Positions 1 through 7,927 of a DNA stretch of 58,829 nt are shown piece after piece. Every line of letters starts with the position of its first letter. Position 1 is the stretch's first letter. The stretch spans positions 1-58,829 of the forward strand of contig JAGRNP010000010.1 of assembly GCA_020440705.1 (NCBI GenBank), in the 5' to 3' direction. The notes beneath the pieces were generated by a model. It had not been told where the DNA came from and searched no databases. It saw only the letters and a program-made list of their open reading frames with translations. The DNA is from a bacterium (GTDB lineage: Bacteria; Krumholzibacteriota; Krumholzibacteriia; LZORAL124-64-63). A program made the translations under genes and the position numbers.

Positions 1-803
1 CCGACCCCGACGTCGACGCCGTCTACATCGGCAGCCCCCACGACGGCCATTGCGCCCACACCTTGCTCTGCCTCGCCCACGGCAAGCACGTCCTCTGCGA
101 GAAGCCGCTGGCCCTCGGCGCCGCCCAGGGCGAGGCCATGATCGCCGCCGCCCGCGAGCGCGGCCTCGCCCTCATGGAGGCCGTCTGGACCCGCTTCCTG
201 CCCTCCGTCGCGAAGGCCCGCGCGCTGGTCGAGGCCGGCGCCATCGGTGAGCTGCGGATGATCCAGGCCGACTTCGGCTTCCGCGCCGCCTTCGATCCCC
301 ACAGCCGCCTCTTCGACCCCGCCCGGGGCGGCGGCGCCCTGCTCGACCTGGGCATCTACCCGGTGAACCTGGCCGTGATGCTGGCGGGCGCGCCCGTGGA
401 GATCGTCTCGAGCGCCAACCGCGGCGCCACCGGCGTCGACGTCGAGGACGCCTTCATCCTGCGCCACGCCCGCGGCGAGCTCTCCGTGCTCACGGCCGCT
501 CTCACCGTCGACACGCCGCGCGAGGCGCACCTGCTGGGCACCGGGGGCCGCCTCACCCTGGCCCATCCGTGGTGGGCGGGGACGCGGCTCGTCCACACCG
601 ACGCCGCCGGCGCGGTCCACACCCACGACCTGCCCCACCGCGGCGGTGGCTACACCCACGAGGCCGAGGCGTTCATGGCGCTGATCCGGAACGGGAAGGT
701 CGAGTCGCCGGTGATGCCGTGGGACCACAGCCTGGCGGTGCTCAGGGTGATGGACGCGTTGCGCGGGGAATGGGGGGTGCGCTACCCGGGCGAGAACCCG
801 TAG
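1..803 (+). CDS. Gfo/Idh/MocA family NAD(P)-dependent oxidoreductase, 3' part
   Basis: The reading frame is open from base 3 to the stop at 801-803, so the N-terminal Rossmann nucleotide-binding part starts before the window. The visible 266 codons begin within the Rossmann fold and reach the family's hallmark GKHVLCEKPLA, whose EKP lysine is in the catalytic/cofactor site. A C-terminal alpha/beta domain follows. Family members oxidise or reduce sugars, inositols or trans-dihydrodiols with NAD(P) in the cytosol; the substrate cannot be told from this piece. It converges on mutM with a 9 bp gap and no obvious terminator between them. Confidence 0.9.
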   Translation, partial: DPDVDAVYIGSPHDGHCAHTLLCLAHGKHVLCEKPLALGAAQGEAMIAAARERGLALMEAVWTRFLPSVAKARALVEAGAIGELRMIQADFGFRAAFDPHSRLFDPARGGGALLDLGIYPVNLAVMLAGAPVEIVSSANRGATGVDVEDAFILRHARGELSVLTAALTVDTPREAHLLGTGGRLTLAHPWWAGTRLVHTDAAGAVHTHDLPHRGGGYTHEAEAFMALIRNGKVESPVMPWDHSLAVLRVMDALRGEWGVRYPGENP

Positions 804-812
804 CTCCGTGCG

Positions 813-1634
813 TCACCCGCCCGGTTGGCACTCCGGACAGAACACCGACGACCGCCCCCCGATCACGATCCGCTCCAGCGTCGTTGCGCACACCCGGCAC
901 GGCTGGCCGCCCCGCCCGTACACCCGCAGCTTGCGCCGGAAGTTGCCGGGCTTGCCGTAGAAGTTGGTGAAGTTGAGGAAGGTGGTGCCGCCGTGGTCGA
1001 TGGCCGTGCGCATCACCTGCTTGCCCCGGCGCAGCACGTCGCGCAGCACCTCCTCGTCCAGGTCGCACGGCCGCGTCAGCGGGTGCACCCCGGCCAGGAA
1101 GAGCGACTCGTCCACGTAGATGTTCCCCAGGCCGGCGGCGATGCCCTGGTCGAGCAGCAGCGACTTGATGGGCGCGCGGCGGCCCGCGATGCGCGGCAGC
1201 CATTCGCGGAAGCGCACCGTCATCATGTCCGGCCCGATGTGGGCGATGGCGGCAGGGTGGCGGAAGTCCTCGACCAGCGTCAGCCGGCCGAACTTGCGCA
1301 CGTCGCGGTAGTGCACCGGCGGCGCGTCGGGGAACTCGAACACCAGGTGCACGTGCTGGTCGGGCTCGTAGTCCTCGAGGATGAAGAACTGGCCCGTCAT
1401 GCGCAGGTGCACCATCAGGTAGGCGGCGTCGATCCCGGCGCCGAAGGCCAGCACCAGGTACTTTCCGTGCCGGTGTACGTCCGTCAACGTCTTGCCCACC
1501 AGGGCCTTGCGGGTGGCGCGGGCGCTCTGGCCCAGCACCCCGGCGTAGTTCACCTGCAGGCGCTCGAGGGTCTGGCCCTGCAGGTTCTGCTTCAGGGCGC
1601 GGCCGACGTTCTCGACTTCGGGCAGTTCGGGCAT
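813..1634 (-). CDS. mutM: formamidopyrimidine-DNA glycosylase (Fpg/MutM)
   Basis: This 273-residue protein is the usual Fpg length. It starts MPELPEVE, so after Met removal the catalytic Pro1 and Glu2 are in place for beta,delta-elimination at 8-oxoguanine and formamidopyrimidine lesions. The C-terminus has a zinc finger of the form C-x2-C-x16-C-x2-C, and an H2TH-type helix region lies in the middle. Function is base-excision repair of oxidised DNA. It lies 37 bp downstream of the djlA-like gene on the same strand and may be cotranscribed with it. No odd features are seen. Confidence 0.97.
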   Translation of the reverse strand: MPELPEVENVGRALKQNLQGQTLERLQVNYAGVLGQSARATRKALVGKTLTDVHRHGKYLVLAFGAGIDAAYLMVHLRMTGQFFILEDYEPDQHVHLVFEFPDAPPVHYRDVRKFGRLTLVEDFRHPAAIAHIGPDMMTVRFREWLPRIAGRRAPIKSLLLDQGIAAGLGNIYVDESLFLAGVHPLTRPCDLDEEVLRDVLRRGKQVMRTAIDHGGTTFLNFTNFYGKPGNFRRKLRVYGRGGQPCRVCATTLERIVIGGRSSVFCPECQPGG

Positions 1635-1671
1635 GGCGGCGTGGCGTCCTCGCGTCGGTGGAAGGGGGAGA

Positions 1672-2466
1672 TCAGAACCCCTGGGCGTCCTTGATCCGGT
1701 CGTACGCCGCGTTCACGGCGCGCATCTTCTCGGCGGCGAACTTCTGGAATTCCTCGCCCATGCCCTTGTTGGCCACCACGTCCGGATGGTACTCGCGGGC
1801 GAGCTTGCGGTAGGCCTTCTTCACCTCTTCGGGCGTGGCCCCGGGCGCCAGGCCGAGTACGGCGTAGGAGCTGTTCACGTCGGTCTTGCGGCCGAACATG
1901 CTCACGGCTTCCTCGTAGTCGCGCGCGCCGAGCCCGAAGGTCGCGGCGATCGACCGGATCATCTTCTCTTCGGCCGGATGCAGGTGCCCGTCGGCCAGGG
2001 CGATGCTCATCAGCAGCGACACCAGGTCGCGCATGCGGGCCGTCTGGCCCAGCAGCAGCTGGCGGATCTGGGCGGCGAACTCCTCCACCGGGACGGCCGA
2101 ATCCTTGGCCTCGTTCCAGATGCGGGCCGCCACGCGCCGCTCGTCGGCCGACATGTTCAGCTGGTCCTTCAGGAAGTCGTCGAAGCGGCGCACCTCGGCG
2201 TCGGTCACGGTGCCGTCGGCCTTGGCCACCTTCGCCGCCAGGCTGATCAGGGCGATCATGAAGGTCTGCTGGGCGTGCAGGGGGTTGTAGCCGGGCCGCC
2301 CGAAACCCGGCCGGGGGCCCTCGCCGGCCCGGCGCTCGCCCGGATGGGTCCAGGTTTCCCCGCCGATGTTCACGTTCGAGCCCAGCGCGCCGCCGATGAT
2401 CGCGCCGAGGGGGCCGCCCAGCACGAAGCCGAGCCCGCCACCGATGAGTGTCCCGAGCAGTCCCAT
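1672..2466 (-). CDS. djlA: DjlA-like TerB/DnaJ co-chaperone
   Basis: This 264-residue protein has three parts in order. Residues 1-32 form a Gly-rich hydrophobic segment that probably anchors in the inner membrane. Residues about 65-190 form a TerB-like helical domain, with acidic ADGT and ADGH repeats. Residues about 197-264 form a C-terminal J domain with the HPD motif (REYHPDV) that stimulates DnaK ATPase. This order matches DjlA, which helps DnaK at the membrane. The start at 2466 gives the intact hydrophobic N-terminus. The gene is followed by mutM on the same strand and is divergent from the chemotaxis-type operon at 2671. Confidence 0.88.
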   Translation of the reverse strand: MGLLGTLIGGGLGFVLGGPLGAIIGGALGSNVNIGGETWTHPGERRAGEGPRPGFGRPGYNPLHAQQTFMIALISLAAKVAKADGTVTDAEVRRFDDFLKDQLNMSADERRVAARIWNEAKDSAVPVEEFAAQIRQLLLGQTARMRDLVSLLMSIALADGHLHPAEEKMIRSIAATFGLGARDYEEAVSMFGRKTDVNSSYAVLGLAPGATPEEVKKAYRKLAREYHPDVVANKGMGEEFQKFAAEKMRAVNAAYDRIKDAQGF

Positions 2467-2548
2467 GAAGTCCCTCTGAGGTCGGAAGTCGTTGTCGCCG
2501 CCCCATGATAAACCCGGGGGCGGCTCGGACCAACTCTACCGTGCAGAC

Positions 2549-2573
2549 TAAAGAATTATTCAAGGCCCGATAA
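2549..2573 (+). promoter_or_regulatory. sigma-28-like promoter before the CheY-CheR-CheY operon
   Basis: TAAA at 2549-2552 is followed after 13 nt by CCCGATAA at 2566-2573, seven of eight bases of the FliA -10 consensus GCCGATAA. The usual spacing is about 15 nt, so this is two short. It lies in the 204 bp divergent gap between the djlA-like gene and the response regulator, about 100 nt before the start codon. The call rests on motif resemblance and on the chemotaxis-like genes downstream. Confidence 0.35.
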
Positions 2574-2670
2574 GGATCGCCGATGAATGAGGGGCGCGAT
2601 CCAGCCTGCATACGCAGGCTCATGACCAGGAGTTCCCCTCCCAGCGGGGACAGTGACGGGGTGGTAGGAC

Positions 2671-3078
2671 ATGAACATTCTCGTGGTGGAAGACGACTTC
2701 ATCAGCCGCCGGCTGCTTTGCCGCTACCTGGAGCCCTTCGGCGACTGCGATGTGGCCATCAACGGGGCCGAGGCCGTCGACGCCGTCCACGCGGCGCTGC
2801 ACGCCAAGACCCCCTACGACCTGATCTGCCTGGACATCATGATGCCGGGCATGAGCGGGCAGGAGGCCCTGACGCGGATCCGCGAACTCGAGGACACCCA
2901 CGACATGCCCGTCGGGCAGGGCGCGAAGGTCGTCATGACGACGGCCCTCGAGGACCACTCCAACATCCGTCAGGCCTTCTCGTCGTCGGCCGACGGCTAC
3001 GTGGTCAAGCCCATCGAGAAGGTCAAGTTCCTGGCCGTCCTCGAGGATCTCGGCATCAAGGTACCGCAGCAGACCTGA
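2671..3078 (+). CDS. single-domain CheY-like response regulator
   Basis: This 135-residue receiver domain has no output domain. Asp8/Asp9 form the acidic pocket, Asp55 (CLDIMMPG) is the phosphoacceptor, Thr90/Thr91 are the switch residues, and Lys113 is in GYVVKP. A short insert near residues 75-85 makes it slightly longer than CheY. It is the first gene of a tight operon (13 nt to cheR), so it probably works in a chemosensory-type phosphorelay. Its kinase is not in this operon. The start at 2671 follows a weak purine-rich site. Confidence 0.92.
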   Translation: MNILVVEDDFISRRLLCRYLEPFGDCDVAINGAEAVDAVHAALHAKTPYDLICLDIMMPGMSGQEALTRIRELEDTHDMPVGQGAKVVMTTALEDHSNIRQAFSSSADGYVVKPIEKVKFLAVLEDLGIKVPQQT

Positions 3079-3091
3079 GCGAGGAGCGAGC

Positions 3092-3955
3092 ATGGGTCCC
3101 GTCTACAGTCCGCCGGAGCAGCCGGCCGCCGAACGCATCTCCGACCGCGACTTCCAGGCGATCCGCAAGCTGGTCTACGACCGCTTCGGCATCAACCTGA
3201 CCGACCAGAAGAAGACCCTGGTCGTCGGGCGGCTGCAGAAGGTGCTCCGCCAGCGGGGGTTCGCGACCTTCGCCGAGTACTACGAGTGGGTCACCACCGA
3301 CCAGTCGGGCGAGGGTCTCGACGAGCTGGCCAACCGGATCTCGACCAACCACACCTTCTTCTACCGCGAGAAGGCCCACTTCGAGTTCTTCGTGAACACG
3401 CTGCTGCCCGGCGCCGTCAAGCGCCACGAGGCCACGGGCGACAAGTCGCTCCGCATCTGGTGCGCCGGCTGCTCGTCGGGCGAGGAGCCCTACACCCTGA
3501 TGATGCTCATGATGGAGTTCTTCGGCCGCAGCTTCAGCCAGTGGCAGCCGCGCCTGCTGGCGACCGACATCTCGGCCACGGCCCTGCGCACCGCCATGGC
3601 CGGCGAGTACGATCAGGACCGCGTGTCCCAGCTGCCGGCCGGACTGCGCAACAAGTACTTCGCCAAGACGCCCGAAGGGCTGCTGCGCGTCACCGACGAC
3701 GTGCGCCGGAACATCGTCTACCGCCGCCACAACCTGATGGACGACCGCTTCCCCTTCAAGAACCCGTTCGACGCCGTCTTCTGCCGCAACGTGATGATCT
3801 ACTTCGACCGGGAGACCCGCAACAACCTGGTGGGCAAGTACTTCCAGCACACGGCGCCCGGCGGCTTCCTGTTCATCGGCCATTCCGAGACCCTCGCCCG
3901 AGGTGAAACCCCGTGGGACTACGTCATGCCCGCGGTCTACGTGAAACGAACCTGA
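3092..3955 (+). CDS. cheR: CheR-type protein-glutamate O-methyltransferase
   Basis: This 287-residue protein has the CheR N-terminal helical domain (about residues 15-75) and a SAM-dependent methyltransferase domain. The latter shows the SAM site WCAGCSSGEEPYT and the FCRNVMIYF motif. It would methylate glutamates of a chemoreceptor or a related signalling protein, using S-adenosylmethionine. The start at 3092 follows GCGAGGAGCGAGC. Response regulators flank it, but no CheA, CheW, CheB or receptor is present here. The target could therefore be encoded elsewhere, or this may be an alternative-function chemosensory module. Confidence 0.93.
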   Translation: MGPVYSPPEQPAAERISDRDFQAIRKLVYDRFGINLTDQKKTLVVGRLQKVLRQRGFATFAEYYEWVTTDQSGEGLDELANRISTNHTFFYREKAHFEFFVNTLLPGAVKRHEATGDKSLRIWCAGCSSGEEPYTLMMLMMEFFGRSFSQWQPRLLATDISATALRTAMAGEYDQDRVSQLPAGLRNKYFAKTPEGLLRVTDDVRRNIVYRRHNLMDDRFPFKNPFDAVFCRNVMIYFDRETRNNLVGKYFQHTAPGGFLFIGHSETLARGETPWDYVMPAVYVKRT

Positions 3956-3971
3956 GCGAGGGGGAGAACCC

Positions 3972-4358
3972 GTGCCGCCCAAAGTCCTGATCGTCGACGA
4001 CGAGAACGCCATGCGCCTGGTGATCCGCAAGGCTCTCGAGCCCCTGGGCCTGTCATTGCACTTCAGCAGCGACGGCATCCACGCCCTCGACGCCCTGCGT
4101 TGCAATCCCGGCTTCGATCTGCTGATCACCGACATCAGCATGCCGGTGGTCGACGGCCGGCAGCTCATCGCCACCATCCGTGCCGACAAGTCCATGGCCC
4201 AGATCCCGATCCTGATCACGTCGGGCGTGGTCGGCGTGCACGAGATCGCCGATCTGCTCGACATCGGGGCGACGCGCTTCGTGGCCAAGCCCATCAATGC
4301 CGCCTCGTTCCGCGAGGACGTGACGGCCTGCCTCGACCTGGCGCCCGCCGCCGGTTGA
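3972..4358 (+). CDS. single-domain CheY-like response regulator
   Basis: This 128-residue receiver domain begins with GTG at 3972, supported by GAGGGGGAG a few bases upstream. Acidic pocket Asp9/Asp10, phosphoacceptor Asp54 (ITDISMP), Thr/Ser switch (ITSG) and the Lys of RFVAKP are all present. It is the last gene of the CheY-CheR-CheY operon and is followed at once by a strong terminator. It is distinct in sequence from the first regulator, so the pair is not a recent duplication. Confidence 0.92.
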   Translation: MPPKVLIVDDENAMRLVIRKALEPLGLSLHFSSDGIHALDALRCNPGFDLLITDISMPVVDGRQLIATIRADKSMAQIPILITSGVVGVHEIADLLDIGATRFVAKPINAASFREDVTACLDLAPAAG

Positions 4359-4372
4359 GCCCGAGCCCAGCG

Positions 4373-4430
4373 AGCCCCTTGCCGCCCCGGCGTTTCCCCT
4401 TGCGCCGGGTGTTGGCAAGGGGCTTTTCTT
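4373..4430 (+). terminator. intrinsic terminator of the CheY-CheR-CheY operon
   Basis: An 11 bp stem pairs AGCCCCTTGCC (4373-4383) with GGCAAGGGGCT (4414-4424). A second inner stem CCGGCG/CGCCGG lies within, and TTTTCTT follows. It sits 14 nt after the last stop codon of the operon. Confidence 0.85.
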
Positions 4431-4481
4431 GTCTTATCCTACTGCCCAGACCCCCGCACCGCGCCCGCAAGTGAGGACGAC

Positions 4482-6347
4482 ATGGAGAGTTCCGTCTACC
4501 GCGACCCCTTCATCGTTTCCGGACCCCGCTTCGCGCCCGAGGCGGCGGCCGGGGCCCCGGTCGAACGCTCCGAGATCGACGACCGCTACAAGTGGCGCCT
4601 GGACCGGATCTTTCCCGACTGGACCGCCTGGGACGCGTGCTGCGCCGAAGTCGAGGCCGCCCTGCCGGACCTGGCCGCGTGCCAGGGCACGCTCGCCGCG
4701 TCGGGCGCCGCCCTGCTCGGCACCATCGAGGCCATCCACGCCTGCCAGCGCCGGCTCGAGCAGGCCCTCGTCTTCGCCAGCATGAAGAGCGACGAGGACA
4801 CGCGCATCGGCGAGAACACGGCGCGCAAGGGACGCGTGTCGAGCCTGGCCGTGAAGTTCTCCGAGGCGGTGTCGTGGTTCGAGTCCGAGGTGCTCGAGAT
4901 CGCGCCCGAGCGCCTGGCTGAACTCGTGGCCGAAGACGACGGCCTGCGCCTCTACGACCACTTCTTCCACAACATCCACCGCAGCCGCGCCCACACCCTC
5001 ACCGCCGACCAGGAGGCCCTCCTGGCCGGGGCCGGGCTCATGGCGCGGGGGGCGGGCCAGGTCTTCAACGCCTTCGACAACGCCGACCTCGAGTTCGACC
5101 CGATCACCGACGAGCACGGCGACCAGGTGGCCCTGACCAAGGCCCGCTACTACAAGTTCATCAAGTCCCGCGACCGCGGCGTCCGGCAGGCCTCGTTCGA
5201 GAACTTCCTCGACGCCTACGGCGCCCTGAAGAACACCCTCGCGGCGAACATGGACGCCAACGTGAAGAACCACGTCTTCTTCGCGCGGGCGCGCCGCCAT
5301 CCGGGCACCCTCGAGGCGGCCCTGCACCCGGACGGCGTGCCGCCCGAGGTCTTCCACTCGCTCATCGAGACCGTCGGCGACCACATCACCACCGTGCATC
5401 GCTACACCGAGCTGAAGAAGAAGGTGCTCGGCCTCGACCCCCTGCGCGAGTTCGACCTCTCGGTGCCCCTCTTTTCCGACGGCGAGTTCAAGTTCGACTA
5501 CGACGATGCCTGCACCATGCTGCTCGACGCCTTCGCCCCCCTCGGCCCGGACTACGTGGCGACGGTGAAGGAGGGCATCGAGACCGGCTGGATCGACGTG
5601 CACGAGAACGTGGGCAAACGCAGCGGCGGCTACAGCAACGGCGTCTACGACACGCCGCCCTACATCCTGCTCAACTGGGCCGACCAGCTGGGCGACACCT
5701 TCACCCTGGCCCACGAGCTGGGCCACTCCATGCACACCTGGCTGGCCACCCGCAACCAGCCCTACGTGTACGGCGACTACCCCATCTTCACCGCCGAGGT
5801 GGCGTCGACCTTCAACGAACTGCTGGTCATGGACCACCTCCTGAAGACGAGCGACGATCCGCGCCGCAAGCTCTACCTGCTCGACTACCACCTCTCGCAG
5901 ATCAACAACACCGTCTTCCGGCAGACCATGTTCGCCGAGTTCGAGCACCGCATCCACGTGCTGGGCGAGGAGGGCGACACCCTGACCGCCGACTCCCTCG
6001 GTGCCCTCTACCAGGAGCTGCTGCACAAGTACTGGGGCCCCGAGGCCGCCTTCGACCCCGTGCGCAGTCCGCTCACCTGGACGCGCATCCCGCACTTCTT
6101 CTACAACTTCTACGTCTACCAGTACGCCACGGCGTATTCGGCGGCCGTGGCCCTGTCGCGCAAGGTGCTCGGCGGGGGCGAAGCCGACCGGGAACAATAC
6201 CTCGACATCCTGCGTTCGGGATGCAGCCGCTACCCCGTCGACACCATCATGCTCGGCGGCGTGGACATGACCACCAGCCGGCCCATGGCCGACGTGATCG
6301 CGCTCTTCGCCTCCCTGATCGATCAGGTCGAGGAACTGCTCGGCTAG
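4482..6347 (+). CDS. pepF: M3-family oligoendopeptidase F-type zinc peptidase
   Basis: This 621-residue protein is near the usual PepF length. The zinc site is His411-Glu412-Leu-Gly-His415 followed by Glu439 (FTAEVAS), the M3 HExxH plus downstream Glu arrangement. The N-terminal half is the helical oligopeptidase domain. There is no signal peptide, so it should act in the cytosol on short peptides. The start follows AGGACGAC. A secreted protein of unknown function lies 22 nt downstream and may share the transcript. PepF is the best label, though other M3B peptidases are close. Confidence 0.93.
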   Translation: MESSVYRDPFIVSGPRFAPEAAAGAPVERSEIDDRYKWRLDRIFPDWTAWDACCAEVEAALPDLAACQGTLAASGAALLGTIEAIHACQRRLEQALVFASMKSDEDTRIGENTARKGRVSSLAVKFSEAVSWFESEVLEIAPERLAELVAEDDGLRLYDHFFHNIHRSRAHTLTADQEALLAGAGLMARGAGQVFNAFDNADLEFDPITDEHGDQVALTKARYYKFIKSRDRGVRQASFENFLDAYGALKNTLAANMDANVKNHVFFARARRHPGTLEAALHPDGVPPEVFHSLIETVGDHITTVHRYTELKKKVLGLDPLREFDLSVPLFSDGEFKFDYDDACTMLLDAFAPLGPDYVATVKEGIETGWIDVHENVGKRSGGYSNGVYDTPPYILLNWADQLGDTFTLAHELGHSMHTWLATRNQPYVYGDYPIFTAEVASTFNELLVMDHLLKTSDDPRRKLYLLDYHLSQINNTVFRQTMFAEFEHRIHVLGEEGDTLTADSLGALYQELLHKYWGPEAAFDPVRSPLTWTRIPHFFYNFYVYQYATAYSAAVALSRKVLGGGEADREQYLDILRSGCSRYPVDTIMLGGVDMTTSRPMADVIALFASLIDQVEELLG

Positions 6348-6369
6348 ACGAACCGAAGGACGACACCGC

Positions 6370-7020
6370 ATGACCAGCACCCCCTCGTGGCCGCGCCGCC
6401 GCGTCCTCGCGGCCATCGCGCTCGTCGCGGCCCTGACGGCCCTCGCGGCCGGCCCGGCCGACGCCCAGCTGCGCAAGACGAACCCCGACGTGGGCGACGG
6501 CGAGATCCGTTCGACGCCCTACCGCTATGCTTCGGAAGAGGGGCAGTTCCAGGTCACCTGGCCCAGCGGGTGCGGTGAACTGAAGATCCGGGCCAACGAC
6601 GCCGACCCCTTCGCCGAGGGCGAGGAGGCCGAGATCGTCCTCGTGCAGCATGTCTCGTGCGACCAGTACGGCGTCGAGGGCGAGGGCTGTTCGGTCACGG
6701 CGTCCCTCGACGTGCGCGACCGCCAGGGCCGCCCGGCCGGACCGGCCCACGTCGTGTCCCGGGTGCGGAAGGTGCTCGAGGCGGCCGGCGTCAAGCTGGT
6801 CCGCCAGCAGGCCATCAAGAAGGAGTACCCCGACGGGCTCAAGGTCGAGGGCCTCGAGGTGTTCGGCACGGCCGCCGACGGCAGTGGCCAGTTCTGGGTG
6901 CGGGGCCTGCTCGTCTACCACGACATCTACATCCTGAGCGGGTGGAGCGCCCGGGGCGACCTGTGGGACAACCCCGAGTTCCAGACCTTCTTCAACGAAT
7001 TCGTGCCCTACACGGAATAG
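6370..7020 (+). CDS. secreted protein of unknown function
   Basis: I do not recognise this 216-residue protein. It opens with a twin-Arg-like basic stretch and a hydrophobic segment, and a signal peptidase I-type site after ADAQ near residue 30, so it is probably exported. The mature part is soluble-looking, with Cys pairs around residues 60 and 97-113 (CGELK, CDQYG, GCSV) that could form disulfides. It sits 22 nt after pepF and before the TonB-type operon. It could belong with either. Confidence 0.75.
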   Translation: MTSTPSWPRRRVLAAIALVAALTALAAGPADAQLRKTNPDVGDGEIRSTPYRYASEEGQFQVTWPSGCGELKIRANDADPFAEGEEAEIVLVQHVSCDQYGVEGEGCSVTASLDVRDRQGRPAGPAHVVSRVRKVLEAAGVKLVRQQAIKKEYPDGLKVEGLEVFGTAADGSGQFWVRGLLVYHDIYILSGWSARGDLWDNPEFQTFFNEFVPYTE

Positions 7021-7108
7021 CGGCCCGCCGGCATTCCGGATCGGCCCGACCGCCGCTATACTGGGGGCATCGCTTCGCCCCGGAACCCCACCGACGAGGA
7101 TCCATCGC

Positions 7109-7927
7109 ATGACCCGTTTGCCTTCCCCCTTCCGCGCTCTCCGGCTGCCGCGTCTCGCCGTGGCCGTCGGGGCGCTCCTGCTGCTGGCGGGCGCGGGGGC
7201 CTCCGCGCTCCGCGCCCAGGATCCGGCCGACGCCGCGGCCGCCGACCGGGCCCGCGAAGCCACGGCCGGCGCCGTCGACACGCGCCAGGCCACCCAGCAG
7301 CGACAGGATGCCTGGCAGGACGAGCAGGACGCCCTCGCGGCCCGCTTCCGCAGCGCGAAGGCCGGCGTGGCCTGGCTGCAGGACCGGCGCGACGAGGAGC
7401 AGGCCCGCGTGGCCGCCGCCGAGGCGCGGGTCGCCGAGTTGGCGCGCCGTCTCGACGAGGCCGAGCGTCTAGAGGCCAGCCTGCAGGACACCCTGCTGGT
7501 GATCTTCGACCGTCTCGCCGCGGACGTCGACCGCAGCCTGCCCTTCCTGCCGGCCGAGCGCCAGGGCCGCCTCGAGAGCCTCTCGCGCGAGCTCGTCCAG
7601 CCCGACACCGCGGCCGGCGAGAAGCTGCGCCGCCTGCTCGAGGCCCTGCAGGTCGAGACCGGCTACGGCGCCACCGTCGAGGTGTACCAGGACCGCATCA
7701 CCGTCGGCGGCGAGGAGATCTTCGCCGACATCCTGCGCCTCGGCCGGGTCGCCCTCTTCTGGCGCACCCCCGACGGCGACCGCGTCGGCACCTGGGACCC
7801 GGGCGCCGCCGCCTGGACCGAGCTCTCCGGCGCCCACAAGCGCAACCTCGGCCTGGCCGTCGACATGGCCACGCGCCGCCGCCCGGTCGAACTCGTGGAA
7901 CTGCCGCTCGGGAGGGTCGCGCCATGA
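7109..7927 (+). CDS. DUF3450-type periplasmic protein of a TonB-system operon
   Basis: This 272-residue protein has a signal peptide (about 1-33, ending ALRAQ), a long Ala/Glu/Arg-rich coiled coil (about 40-130) and a compact C-terminal part. DUF3450 proteins are known as the first gene of TtpC-ExbB-ExbD-TonB-TPR operons in Vibrio and Shewanella. The same order here is the main evidence. Its stop overlaps the next start by ATGA. A -10-like TATACT lies at 7057-7062. Its role is thought to be structural help for the energised complex. Confidence 0.8.
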   Translation: MTRLPSPFRALRLPRLAVAVGALLLLAGAGASALRAQDPADAAAADRAREATAGAVDTRQATQQRQDAWQDEQDALAARFRSAKAGVAWLQDRRDEEQARVAAAEARVAELARRLDEAERLEASLQDTLLVIFDRLAADVDRSLPFLPAERQGRLESLSRELVQPDTAAGEKLRRLLEALQVETGYGATVEVYQDRITVGGEEIFADILRLGRVALFWRTPDGDRVGTWDPGAAAWTELSGAHKRNLGLAVDMATRRRPVELVELPLGRVAP

